From positions 454,848 through 518,847 of the forward strand of contig NW_006763150.1 in NCBI RefSeq assembly GCF_000264905.1: a DNA stretch of 64,000 nt. Reading direction: 5' to 3'. Position 1 is the first letter of the stretch, and every line of letters begins with the position of its first letter. Made by a program: the position numbers and the translations under genes. This stretch comes from Stereum hirsutum FP-91666 SS1 (taxonomy: Eukaryota > Basidiomycota > Agaricomycetes > Russulales > Stereaceae). This document shows positions 21,094-33,416 of this stretch, piece after piece. The notes beneath the pieces are model-generated. The model saw only the letters and a program-made list of their open reading frames with translations, did not search any database and was not told the DNA's origin.

Positions 21094-22544
21094 ATGTCGT
21101 GGTTCACTAGCCGTAGACGTTTGTCGGTACAGGCAGAAGTGCCCTGGCCTGGGTGGTTGGACGACGAAGCTGCGAAGGCTCTCACCGATCCCTCCAGTGA
21201 CGACTCATACGCACTGAATCATGATGAACTGAAATGGGTTCATGTACAACCTTGGCTTTTGTCCAAAGGTTACGACCTCCGCCCGCGGTTCCGTCCAGGC
21301 TGGGTTCCTTCCTGGGGTCAATCAGGAGCTCCCCGGCGATCTCGCCACGAAGATGCGATCATCCATGGCGTATGTCGCGCATATCATTGCTTGTTTCTGA
21401 AGTATATCTCTCATTCTACTTCCCCGCACCTTGTCTGGTCCAGAACGTATATGCTCCAGTGGTCATGGATGCTGTTCGAAGAGCTGATGGACGGAGAGTC
21501 CTCATCAAGCGAGTATCGTTAGCTCATGGTGGCCGAGACGTCGCAATCCTCGAATATCTGGCTTCCAAGGGACGCGCGAGCGACCCACGAAATCATACCA
21601 TCCCGCTCCTGGATGTTATTCGCACCCCCCCCTTCCGATGTCTTTTTTATGGTGTTTCCATTATTCAAAGATATCACGTTACCGGAGTTCGACACATTGG
21701 GCGAGGGCATAGACTTCATGGACCAGTCGTTGGAAGTATGTGCATTCGTATATCCCTGCTCATCGAGCGCTACTGATTACATCCCAATCTTACGCAGGGT
21801 CTCGTATTTCTGCATGAACATCGTGTTGCTCATAGGTGCGTACTGTTTGATCTACGACAGCAGGATATAATATAATGCTGCCCCAACCTGACTGGATTTT
21901 TCAGAGATTGCAGTATAACTAACATCGTTATGGATTCCAAGAAAATGTACCCTCGAGGATTACATGCGGACGCATCCCTGGACGCGCAGGGCCGAATGCT
22001 ATCGGGCGCTCGCACGCGAACTCAGGCCGGCGGTGTGAAGTACTATTTCATCGACTTCGGTGAATCCATTCTATTTGCTGCCGACGAAGACGCACGGATA
22101 AAGGAACCCTCAAAGGCCAGTATACATGCTCCAGAAACTCGCGCAAACCAAATAATGCCGTACGATGCCTTCAAACCCGACATCTATACGCTTGGGAAAA
22201 CTTTTCAGGAACAACTCATTGAGGTTCCCTTCTTTCACTCTTTATTGTCTTGTATCTTTGGGTTGACTCTTTCCTCTTTTCTACTCGGAGGGTAGGAGTT
22301 CGTGGGCGATTTCGGCGCGTTCAAGCCACTCATCGAAAGCATGATACAAATCAATCCCGACGAACGGCCGACCGCTGCTCAAGCCTTGGATCAATTGCGA
22401 ACAATCTCTTCCGCATTTTCTCGCACAGACCGACACAGAAGAGCGCATTGGAAGCGTTATCATGATCCTTGGACAGCTCCTGTAGCGGATGCAGTCCATA
22501 TGATCAGCGAAGTCCTGTGGGTCCTTCGAACGTGGAAGTGGTGA
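21094..22544 (+). pseudogene. Protein kinase-like gene with a frameshift in a C8 run
   Basis: Exons 21094-21369, 21444-21735, 21798-21835, 21905-22223, 22296-22544 fit with GT-AG junctions only if one base is removed from exon 2, giving 390 aa. Motifs: RVLIKRVS with the likely ATP-binding lysine, GLVFLHEHRVAHRDCSITNIVMD (HRD catalytic loop with Asn), YYFIDFGES (DFG), APETRANQIMPYDAFKPDIYTLGK and INPDERPTAAQALDQL. This is the second common mushroom kinase type, distinct from FunK1. At 21625-21632 there are eight C residues: the frame coming in reads DVIRTPP and then goes wrong, while the continuation (SDVFFMVFPLFKDITLPEFDT) needs seven C. Either the gene is broken, the run varies in the population, or it is a sequencing error. 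All other exons look intact, which favours a recent change or an error. Confidence 0.72.
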
Positions 22545-23081
22545 ATTCGTTCTGAGTTTTCCATCGTCCTTGTATCACATCCTCTGCGACGCGGTGTTCA
22601 TCCGTAACCATGCTCGCGCCCGTCTTTCACTTTAATATGCATTACTACGCTCTGGACGTATCTCTACTGTTATACGATACCCTGTCTCGCCGTTTGTTCT
22701 CCATCATTGCTTTCTTAGTGCATTATCGCTTTCCTTGTTTTATTTTTACAAATGTTATGATTTGATATATGCAATCAGGTTTTGCCTTCGGTTTATGACC
22801 GTCACAACCTGTTCCAGTAGAATTTGCGTCTACGTCGACGATGTACCTCAGCGGACCAGCGGCGGACGCTCGTATTGACTAAGACCGTGTCTCGCGTTCG
22901 TACTCGCAACTTCACTGCTCTTGTTCCATCATGGCATCTGACGTTCCTGAGCGAAAATGTGAAGTTCATGACGAATAGAATATGCCAACAACTAGCAAAA
23001 ACACCCAATTAATGAAATACAGTACAATCCGCGCTCCTCAAATCTTACCCTTCCCCTCACAATCTAAACCCGAATCAAAGC
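22545..23081. other. Intergenic between convergent genes
   Basis: Holds the 3' ends of the kinase-like gene (+) and the MFS transporter (-). AT-rich around 22,720-22,770. No gene seen. Confidence 0.55.
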
Positions 23082-25554
23082 TCATCTGACCTTCACGTCC
23101 TCGACGCTACTTCCCTCATCTCCTCTCGCACTTACACCATCACCCCCAATGATCCCGATCCCCTTTACCCCACCCCCGTTCTCATCGTTCTCCCGCGCCA
23201 CTTCGGCGATATGGGCTTCCCGTTTATCGCGCCTGACGAAGAGGACGATGAGGGCTGTACCGACGATGTTGGCGGCCCAGAAGGCGGTGGTGACTTTGTA
23301 TCCTAGTGGCTGGAAGAGGAGAGAGCAATATTTTAGATCGAGAAGAAGAGAGGAAAAGGTAAAGATGGGGAGGAGAACGAAGACATACGTAATGTGGTGC
23401 CTTCGAGGAGGGGAACAAGAGGTTGGGCACCCACGCGTTGAAGACATACGAAGCCTGCCCATCCACAACTGATATTAGTCTCATCATCTCCAAAACCGAA
23501 CGACCTCGTCGCATAGATGACAGACTAAAAACATACCGTATTTAAGAACCCAACCGTGATCGCTCTCCCCTCCGCATTGCCCGACGTCAGCTCATTCGCC
23601 CAAGCTAACATCAACGCTCCCGTCGACGTGACCGTGAAATTTAAAAAGAAGCCCGCAAAGATCGCGTTCTTCGAAGCTGGCCATGAGGCGAGGATGGCGT
23701 TTCCGATGAGGGCGACCGTGCCGCCGAAGATGATGACGGGGTAGCGGGTGTTGAGAGCGTCGGAGACCCAGGAGTAGACTAGGGCCATGACGATTTGGAG
23801 GGCGTAGCCGCCGGTGGGGATGATGTTGATCAGGGTTACGTTGGCTGGATGGGTTTGAAGGATTTGAGGGGAAGGGGAGGAGGAGAAAGGTCAGATCGAG
23901 TGGGGAGTAGGTTACAGACAATATAAGACGTACTCTTCCAAGGGGCGGTAGCTTTGAGCCAGAGGTTCATGTACGCATATGAACTCAACCTGTGAAACAA
24001 AAGGGGGCATAATTCAATAGGTATCCTCAACCATACTCTTTGCGAATTAGGCTTACCCGAGTACGAAACAGGTATAAGGCACGAAGAACGCCCACGGGAC
24101 CCAGCTCGAGAACCCTTTTTTGAACGTTTGCAGCGAGAATCCAGTAGGCGGTGCGCGTTTCATTTGTGCCATTCGCTCCTGGGCGATGTCGAGGTGCTTT
24201 TGGCGGAGCCACCAGCGAGCGCGGGGATTAGGCTTATTAGGGATATCTGGGATGAGGAAGAGGCCTGCAAAGGCGATGGGGACTGTAATTCAAACAAAAC
24301 AGAATAGGGCTGTGAGAGTTAGGACGGAAGACGAATGATCGCTGAGAACGTACGAGAGATGACTCCATCCCTGCGTTTTCGAAACCAGGTGTTGTGTTAG
24401 ACGCAGACGCAGACGTGGACGTGGATGAAGTAGATTTATAAGCACGTACATAATGAAAAGCCATTGCCATCCTGTCAAGCCACCTACTCCGTTCAAATTG
24501 GTGTGAACAGCAGCTTGCACTGATTTTGACCCGTGTGATCAGTGGAGTGCAAAGTATTCAGATAACGCATGTATGACTTACGATATCCGCTGAACTAGTC
24601 ACACAGGGCAGGCGTGATTGATTGTCAGTATTTGATCTCTTTTGATTCCGGGACAAAATATTCACCATCGTTCCTGCAGCCGAAGTCGCTTGAACTAAAA
24701 TAATTCACGCGAAGAGTCAGCTAGAACAAGACTGCGAGTGATATTTGGAGAACTCACAGATGACAGCACGTTTTCCGAGCTCACTTGGGCCATACCAGCT
24801 TCCAAGAACCCAGATCATTCCGGGGTAGGATGTGGCCTGAGTGCAGGGTGAGTACAAACACAAGCTAGAAGCATAAGAATGAGAGGTAGGGAGAGCACAC
24901 CTCAGCCATTCCAATGAAGAAACGCAGCGCATATAGTGTTTCGACGTTCTTCGCAACGGAGCAGCACATGACGAGAACGGTCCATAGAATCTCGCCTATA
25001 TCTCCGGTAAGTCCAAACGGTCGTCGATGAACGCAGGTAAAAGAGACGCACAAAATGGCAGCCAGATGGATGGAGAAATTTTGACCATGAGCAAAGTGCC
25101 GGGAAATTGACTGAACGAGCAAGTGTGAGTGAAACGAAGTCGCGGTACGAATGAAGGGCATCGCATACCCGATGACATAGCCGGCAGTGAACATGGAAAG
25201 AAGGGTGTTGTACTGGTTCCCAGTGAAGTCGAGGTCCTCCTGCATGCCGCTCACGTAACTGTGGCCCAAATTGAGTCAAGAGTCAAGGAAGATTTGGACG
25301 GGACACATACGCATTAGCGATGTTGGCCTGGTCGAGATATCTGGTATGCCCCAAATATCAGCATCTACAACACATAGAAAGCATCTTCGAACGTACTTGA
25401 TGAAGTATCCCAGACATGCGATGACGAACAAATGCAGGTCGAGCCACTGCACGAACTTACGCTCATGTTCAGGCTTCTCGTCCCGATCCCAGACAATCCT
25501 CGAGATGCGACTCCCTAACGAGCGCTTTTCTGGCACGTTGTCAACTACGCTCAT
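23082..25554 (-). CDS. MFS transporter, allantoate/pantothenate permease type
   Basis: A minus-strand gene in about ten exons. It starts at MSVVDNVPEKRSLGSRI (25554), and ends SSVEDVKVR (23082). In order: WDRDEKPEHERKFVQWLDLHL before helix 1; YLDQANIANAYVSGMQEDL, the signature loop after helix 1 of the anion:cation symporter family; FPGTLLMVKISPSIWLP; LYALRFFIGMAEATSYPGM; GPSELGKRAVIF; GWQWLFIMYG; a cytoplasmic loop with PNPRARWWLRQKHLDIAQERM; then TGALMLAWANELTSGNAEGRA, NAWVPNLLFPSSKAPHY and GYKVTTAFWAANIVG. The closest remembered relatives are the fungal Dal5/Fen2/Liz1 permeases for allantoate, pantothenate and related carboxylates, acting at the plasma membrane. The exact substrate is not readable. 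It is divergent from the 5-oxoprolinase gene with about 690 bp between starts. Confidence 0.93.
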
Positions 25555-26247
25555 CGTGGCCTGGGTAGTTGTCGGAAGACTGGAGGAAGGAGTTCGGAAG
25601 TCCGGAAGGGAGGAGAGAACCTGCTATGGCGGGTCTCACATTCGAGTTTTCAAGGATATCGGACAGTGGTGAGAGCGGATGAGCACGCCATCGAATCCGG
25701 GCCATGACAAGGAAGCTAGAGGGAGGAAAAACCGACTATGCCGATGATAAGATTTCCAACACCGTAGATTGACTTGAACGGAGGTGGAGCAACCAAGATA
25801 GACAGCCCAACTTTGATTGTGTACATCGCGTTCCTGAAGCTTGCGGGAGGAAAAACCGGAACATACGAGCTGAGGTATCGTCACCCGTCATATAAATGGC
25901 GCAATTGTTGGCAATAATACCGGACATGTCGAGCAAGGCGAGACGCGCATTCGCGGTACTGGATGCAAAAAAAAATGGCCGAGCCGTCGCCAGTGGGAAG
26001 CCGCGGCGGGCTTTTACGGTAATTCCAAGGGGGTGCCTGAACTTCTTAGTGGCGGTGCTGCTTCGGCTTTGATAATGTTTTCGCTGAGTCAATGCAGCTG
26101 TCATTCTCTTACCATCTCGCGTTATCATATTATTCGGATTTTTGCTGGGGAAGGAACAGGATGGCTCTCCCGAGACCGATGTTTTTTGTGCCAACCTACT
26201 TATTCCATCAAAGTGCACCGACGTAGCTCTCCATAATCGCGTTCATC
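25555..26247. promoter_or_regulatory. Shared upstream region of MFS transporter and 5-oxoprolinase
   Basis: A 693-bp divergent intergenic region. It contains GATAAG at 25746-25751 and TTATC (GATAA on the minus strand) at 26122-26126, the core recognised by fungal GATA factors of nitrogen control. Single GATA cores occur by chance, so this is only suggestive. Short open frames here have no recognisable content. Confidence 0.35.
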
Positions 26248-29200
26248 ATGGCCCAGTCGTCCAACTCTAAGCTTCCTGGTATCCGTATCGCTATCGACCG
26301 TGGTGGAACCTTCTGTGATGTTTGGGCTTTCATTCCTCAGCATCTGTACCACGATCCTTCCACTTCAATTCTAGGAAACGCGGTCGTTATTCCCAGCAGC
26401 TTCGACTTGGATGGCGTACAGATCACCTTTAAGCTTCTCAGCGAGGATCCTCAGGCATATGATGATGCACCATCAGAGGGAATCAGGCGCGTACTCCAGA
26501 TCGCACACGGCAAAGAGATTGAGAAGAATGGAAAGTTGGACACCGGTATCATAGGTGGGTGCCATATTCTTGATCTCCCGTATGCATGGACGCCCATACG
26601 CCGTTTCGCAGATTCCGTGCGCATGGGCACTACAGTCGCCACAAACGCGCTCCTGGTACGTTCATTACCGGTCTGGTATCGATATGAAACTCATGCATAC
26701 GGCTGTATAGGAACGCAAAGGCGAGAAGATTGGTCTTGTTGTTACGAAAGGTTTTGCAGATTTGCTCGAGATTGGTGATCAGACACGCCCGGACCTGTTT
26801 GACTTGTCCATCTCCACTAAACCATCCTTGCTCTATTCGCGAGACAACGTGATCGAGGCTTCAGAGCGTGTTACCCCGGAAGGATGGACTCTCGATCCTC
26901 AAGGTCAGACTGTAGAAGGACTGCTTGCTGCGGCGAAGGAGACGGAGGAGGACGGCGAAGTGTTCATGGGTGTCAGCGGAGAAGTCGTGCGTGTGCTGGA
27001 AACGCTTGGTAGGCTAGGCGCATATCCTCGTTGTATTTGCGCTCATTCTTTGTAAAACAGACGAAAAGAAGATTGAGCAGGATTTGCAGGCCATGTATGA
27101 GCGAGGTATTCGCTCACTGGCCGTCTGTCTACTACACTCATGGACATATCCTGGTGCGACATACTCACCATGAACGACAATTTGAGTCACTTACCCGCCT
27201 TCACGTTATCCAGAACACGAGCAAATCATATCCGCAATAGCCACCCGAATCGGCTTCACCCATGTCTCGCTCTCCTCCTCCCTCTCACCCGCCATTAAAG
27301 CCGTACCCCGTGGCAACTCCGCCGCGCTCGATGCATACCTCAGCCCCATTCTTCGCCGCTACGTCGACTCCTTCAACAGCCATTTCGAAACCGGGAGAGC
27401 AGGCGACCGGACGGACTTTATGAAAAGCGATGGCGGTCTTGTGTCTGCTGATAAGTTCTCGGGATTGAGGGCCGTACTATCTGGTCCGGCGGGAGGTGTG
27501 GTTGGATGTGCTTTGACTGCATACAGCAAAAAGAGGGCAAGACCGGTTATTGGTTTCGATATGGTATGCTCTTGTTATCTTTTTATATCATGTGGCGGTG
27601 GCACCGTGAGGGCTGACTGTCCTGGTCGCGCTATGTGCAGGGTGGAACATCTACAGATGTCTCTCGTTACGCCGGGACATTCGATCTTGTATTTGAAACT
27701 GTTACCGCGGGAATCAAGGTCGCTTGCCCTCAGTTAGGTATCGAGACTGTCGCAGCGTAAGCTCCCTCTAAACGTACGTGGCTTCTCGCTGAACTTTTGA
27801 TCTCCTATCTTCAATACAGCGGCGGTGGCTCTCGGTTGTTCTACAAGAACGGCCAATTTGTGGTCGGTCCTGAGTCCGTCGGTGCTCATCCTGGACCGGC
27901 TTGTTACCGCAAAGGTGGCGAGCTAGCAATCACGGATGCTAATGCAGTATTGGGACGACTTATTCCTAGTCAATTCCCTGGTAAGTCGTTCTCGTCACAC
28001 TGTATCCGACGATGACTCCTCATCTGACCGATGTTCCAGCCATTTTTGTCAGTCTTGCCTCGTGAAAGCATGATGATTTTGTCTTACCTTTGACTATAGG
28101 GCCCCAATGCCGATGAGCCTTTGGACGTATCTGCGTCGGTACACAAATTCGAGGAGCTTACCGCCACTATCAACGCAGAAAGACCTGACGAGCCTTATAC
28201 TCTTGAACAAGTAGCCGCAGGTTTTATTCGTGTCGCCAATGAGGGAATGAGGTGCGATTCTTTCTTTCTCGGTCCTACTGTATCAACGATCGCCAGGAGT
28301 CTCACTCACTGTGTATCCTGTTCTATCAAGTCGACCAATGCGTTCCGTGACCGAACATCGCGGTTTCAGTACCAGCAGTCACGATCTCTGCTGCTTTGGT
28401 GGCGCAGGTGGTCAACATGCCTGTGCTATCGCTTCCGGCCTCAATATCTCTACTGTCATCATCCCTCGCTTCTCCTCCATCCTCTCCGCCTTCGGCATCG
28501 CCTGTGCCGACATCAGTGCCGAGGCCGCCACTCCATTCTCTGCCACTCTCGACGATTCCGCCTCCGTGCACTTCCAAATCCAGGAGAGAGTCGATAAATT
28601 GAAGGCGGACGTGGTGAAACAGCTTGACGAACAGGGTGTAAAAAGAGACGATGTGGAGTTCGAAGTGACGGTGGGGGCGGGATATGACGGCTCGGACACG
28701 GTGCTTCAGATACCGTTCAAGGAGACGTTGAGGGAGGATTTCATTGCCGCGCATCTGAGAGAGACTTCCTTCTCCATGCCGAGGAAGGTACTGGTCTCGG
28801 GAGTGCGTGTCCAAGGTGTCGGCAAGTCGCTCAACGTCACGCCGCCTGACTTTTCGGAAGAGCTCGCAGCGGCTGAGGCTGCTGCGTCCAAGGCGTCGAG
28901 TGGTGGCGAGCCTCTTACAGTGCCCAAGGCGACGTCTACGATCTCGACATACTTTGATTTCGCGGACGGGGTTGGAAGGAGGGTCGATACGCCTGCATAT
29001 ACGTTGGGTGATGTGGAGACGGGCAGTTGGATCAAAGGTCCTGCAGTCATCAGCGATACGACGCAGACGATTGTGGTGGAGCCGAATGCTGAGGCGGTGG
29101 TGCTCAGCCAGCATGTAGTGTTGAAGATTAGGGATGAGAAGGTGGCGACAAAGAGTGACAAGGATGGAGAAGAGGTGTTGGTGGCGGATCCGATCACATT

Positions 29201-31432
29201 AGCTGTGTTTGGAAACCGATTCATGAGGTGCGTTCGAATATCGTCTTCCAACTAATCTTATTTTGATTGTGATTGATAAATGACGGGGTTGTTCAGCATT
29301 GCGGAACAGATGGGCCACACACTGCAGAGAACCTCTATCTCTGTTAGCATCAAGGTAAAATTCCGTTCATGCGATGCCATCTTCCCTAGCTGATCGTTTT
29401 TCTTCCGAACAGGAACGTCTCGATTTTTCTTGCTCCATTCACTCCACAGACGGTGCACTCGTCGCAAATGCGCCACATATCCCCGTTCATCTTGGATCGA
29501 TGCAGTACGCTGTGCAGGCTCAGCATCAGCACTGGCTAGGCAAATTGAAGCCTGGTGATGTACTGCTCACGAATCATCGTAAGTCTCATTCACATCTGTG
29601 TAAATTATGTCGAGTTAATCATCATGTCCAGCGCAATGGGGAGGAACGCATCTACCTGACTTGACGGTCGTCACCCCCGTATTCGACCCTGCCGACCAGA
29701 CGAAGGTTTTGTTCTATGTCGCCAGTCGAGGACATCACACAGATATGTGCGTTTTCTTCGAATTCTTTCTAAAGCAACTCCAGCTCTAACGGTCATACCA
29801 TCTGATCTTTTGACAGTGGTGGAACGAGCGTTACGTCCATGAATCCGATCTCTAAGGAATTGTGGCAAGAAGGTCTTTCCGTCACGACCTTCAAACTCGT
29901 TTCTGAAGGCCACTTCGACGAAGATGGTGTCTGCGAACTATTCCGCAAGGCTGGTGACTACCCCGGTAGCAGTATGACCCGGCGGATAGATCATAACCTC
30001 ACCGACCTCCACGCAGCCATCGCGGCGAACGTGAGGGGTATTGGGCTCGTCGAGGCGCTTTTCAAGGAGTTTGGGACGAGGAAAGTGTTGTTCTACATGA
30101 AGGAGATCCAGAGTCTGGCAGCGAGGACTGTGAAGGCTTTCTTCAAGGACGTGTATAGGAAATTCGAGGGGAGGGCATTACGTGCGAGGGATTTCGTGAG
30201 TACTCGGGATATCTTCGGCGTGAAAGTTTCTAGCTGATGTTCGACCACTGCAGTTCGATGATGGGACGGAGATTGTCATCGAAATTCGCATCGATCCTGA
30301 AGAAGGAACGGCTGTGTTCGACTGGACAGGGACGGGTCCTCAGTCATACAACTGTTTCAACTCGCCGATCTCTCTCAGCTATGCTGCTATTATCTATTGC
30401 CTGCGCTCTATGATCAATTGTGAGTATATCAACCAGGGTCGAAATGATCATTTTCGAAACGACGCTAATAGCAGATTGCAGCCGACATCCCAATGCCGCT
30501 GAATCAGGGTAAGTATGCTGACCTTCTCCCGCGACAGTCACAGGCGCTTATTGGTGTCTTTTTGTAGGTGTTCTTGACCCCGTTACCAACATCGTTCCAG
30601 AGGGAACCATCCTTAATCCGAGCGGTGTCGTCGCCATCTCTGGATCGACCATCTCATCTCAACGTCTTGTGGATGTCATCCTTCGGGCTTTCCACGCAGC
30701 GGCGGCTTCACAAGGGGACGCAAACTCCTTAGGTTTCGGCACCGGTGGCAAAGACGCGTACGGCAATGTAACACCTGGCTTTGCGTATGGGGAGGCGATC
30801 GGTGGCGGAAGTGGTACGTTTGCCGCCGTTCTACTTCTCTCTGGGCGCAATGTTCACCCAAAGACACAGGCGCTGGACCAGGATGGCATGGTTCACATGC
30901 GGTGTCGGTGGTACGTCCTAAACAGTTGTCATACCCCTTGTAACTCCCGTGCTGATAACGAAATGGCTTCTACCTCTCACTGAATTAGCACTCTACGAAC
31001 ACACGTCTAACCGATGTAGAGGTAGTCGAGGCGCGCTGCCCACTGCTCATCACACAATTCTCTATTAACAGGGGAAGTGGAGGTCGTGGTAAATGGAATG
31101 GTGGTAAGTTCGCAGTTCGTCACAGATTGATCGTGGATTGCTCAAAGAAGCTACATTCATATGTTTTAGGCGATGGATGCATTCGCGTATTCCGTGCACG
31201 TCAGCCAGTCAACTGTTCGATTGTCTCGCAACGCCGTGTTTTCGCACCGTTCGGACTCGAAGGTGGCGGCGACGGAGCGAAGGGGACGAACATTTGGTGT
31301 CGTACAGACCCAGTGGATGGATCATACACCGAAATTAGCTTGGGGAACAATGCGATGTTCGCACTAGGAAGGGGAGACAGCATCAGGGTTCAGACGCCTG
31401 CGGGTGGAGCATGGGGAAGCCAGAATGCATAG
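26248..31432 (+). CDS. oxp1: 5-oxoprolinase (ATP-hydrolysing)
   Basis: A multi-exon gene of roughly 1,280 codons, the usual size for the fused hydantoinase A/B enzyme. It converts 5-oxo-L-proline to L-glutamate with ATP in the gamma-glutamyl cycle, in the cytosol. HyuA half: [16 protein letters not shown] at the N-terminus, [119 protein letters not shown]. HyuB half from about 29,170: [125 protein letters not shown] and a C-terminal [10 protein letters not shown] found no break; the introns I checked keep phase. It is divergently paired with the MFS permease. Confidence 0.96.
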
Positions 31433-32313
31433 ATGTCAGGCGAGTTTCTGATTGTCTTTTCCTCCGGGGTATTTATGAATCATATATGTTGGATTGAGTT
31501 TTCGAGATGTCTCGAATTTGTAACAGTTTGCAAAGTCTCTCAGTGGATCATGGCAGTTGTGCATGCTATAGGTCTTGCTTTCCGAAGCATTGGTTTTGGC
31601 GTGATGGACACATTTGTCTGAATGGTCTGACTGGTCACGCTTGACCTCTTCATGAGTAGCATTGCCGTTCTGTGGCTTTAGAGAGTAACAGAATGAACTG
31701 AGCTTCAGTTTGAATCTCGCGTATACAAATACATCGCCGTTGATCGGCCCTTCGCTGACCGCGTGTCAAGCACGGCCAAAATCAAAACCCGACTAGACCC
31801 AAAAACCTCCTTCACACTAACCTTCGGACACCACTTCTGATTTTTGTGTGTACCAGTCTACTAGCGCTCAGTTGTGAGGTTGTAATTGGTGACTCATTTT
31901 TCACAGGCCTTCCCGCCCTTCCCATATTGACCGACTTCGCTACTCTTCTTCACATCCAGGTTTTGTTCTTCGAGTGGAAGCTTTGACGCTCAGCACTCGG
32001 TGTGGAATTCTCTAAAATCGGACCAGCCGGAACATAGTGCTCTGATGTGCCGAAGTCTTCTTTGTAGGCGCTAGTCATTTAGGGTACAGAAGAAAGACGG
32101 TATATATAGTGTTAACACTTTAAGATTTGGTCGGAACTGGTCGATAAGGGACACGCAGCAGTGATCTACAACTCAATGGGAGGTCCGTGAAACCCGTACT
32201 TATCAACAAAGGCTATCCAGATTGCCCTGTGGCTCTTTGTTCCCCATCATTAGATTCCGGAGAACAAGCTTTACTCATTCCTTTTTACCTCCCTGCTCTC
32301 ACTGCCTCTTGTC
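31433..32313. other. Intergenic between 5-oxoprolinase and GH79-derived gene
   Basis: No gene seen. A TATA-like TATATATA at 32101-32108 lies about 205 bases before the next ATG. Confidence 0.5.
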
Positions 32314-33416
32314 ATGCTTCCCTTCCTCTTGGTATCTACTGCCTTGGCTTCTTTCGCCAATGCGCAGTTTTCCGTCCATCGACCAAAGAACATTAGCCAA
32401 GCAATATTCAGCGGGACACCACTAACCTCTGCGACAAGTACCCCCAGCGCCACCACTACAGGTTCGTTTTTCTATCGTATATTACGAGCGAAGTACAACA
32501 CTGACATTCTTTGGACTGTCGTGCTCGTTGTATGTTCTCCATTCCTCGGATCTTTTGAGTAGGCTTAGCTACATTCGCTAGCGCATTGATCGTGGCGGAG
32601 GTTTTCGACCACGATAATGCATCGCAGGCATGTAGTACACATACTCAGTCAACAATTTGCTTGTCTAATTTATGTGTATAGATCATTGATCTCCAAGCAA
32701 ATACCAGTCTGTACAACACATCAGCATATGCGATTTACGAGCACGGGCCACCATCGAAAGTGGCGTTGTTCAATTTGATGACGGACACCTCTGGGAGATC
32801 GGATTACGTTGCCACGGTCTCACGTCCCGGGGCCACCCTTCCTTCAAAGGTCAGGGTCAAGTGAGTAACTTCCCTGTATTGTCCCGAGACCGACGCCTGA
32901 AGTTTTTCCGTCATTCGAAGGTATTTGCAGCCATCCTCGATCCCAGACAAGGTCAATCGTAATTGGGCAAAAGAGGCATGTAATCTCTTAATGTTGAACA
33001 ACACAATTTATGACATTTACTTTTCGCAGTCATTCAGTAAAGCCTTCGAGACCGTGGATTGCATCCAGGGAACACCGGACGTTCAAACCATACAATGTGA
33101 TCAGACAAACAATTCTTGCGCTATCAAAGTTCCCGCCCCAAGCTTCGCCCTCGTTTTCCTCACAGATGATACAGGACACGAGAAAGCATCGACCTCGGGA
33201 TACTTCGACCCGCTCGCGACCAGTAATGGTCATAAAAATATCGGTGACTCTAGGGGTAGCACGAGCCCTCTCTTGATGCACCAAGGTTCTAGTAGTACGA
33301 TGGAACGCCACGCAGTGCCGTGGATAATCTGGTTACTCATGGGTGCTATCTTGGGTTGGTTAGCTGCTCTGAGGATTTACCAATGGCTATACTCACACGA
33401 CTTCCGTACTGTCTGA
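32314..33416 (+). CDS. GH79-derived protein lacking the catalytic domain
   Basis: Exons 32314-32461, 32563-32627, 32682-32860, 32921-32975, 33030-33416; 277 aa. It parallels the full GH79 gene at 34,850. The signal peptide and first ~50 residues match (MLPFLLVSTALASFANAQFS; RPKN..QAIF), then the reading jumps to the region LATFASALIVAEVF..DNASQ, which corresponds to VYYSALIMAEILGPSNASQ late in the partner. The C-terminal sandwich follows (IIDLQAN, KVALFNLMTDTSG, GATLPS, QTIQCDQTNNSCAIKVPAPSFAL). About 390 residues including both catalytic glutamates are missing, yet the frame is open. Introns 2 and 4 start with GC (GCATGT) where the partner has GT; unspliced intron 2 would add a stop. The C-terminus is a membrane helix (VPWIIWLLMGAILGWLAAL) with a short tail. 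It could be a decoy or binding protein, or a pseudogene still in frame. Confidence 0.72.

Noticed and set aside
25736..26218. 160-codon minus-strand frame upstream of the MFS gene
   Set aside because: Lies in the divergent promoter region, has no domain, and its composition is unlike a conserved protein.
28326..29114. 262-codon minus-strand frame
   Set aside because: Shadow of the 5-oxoprolinase coding strand; Arg/His-rich antisense composition.
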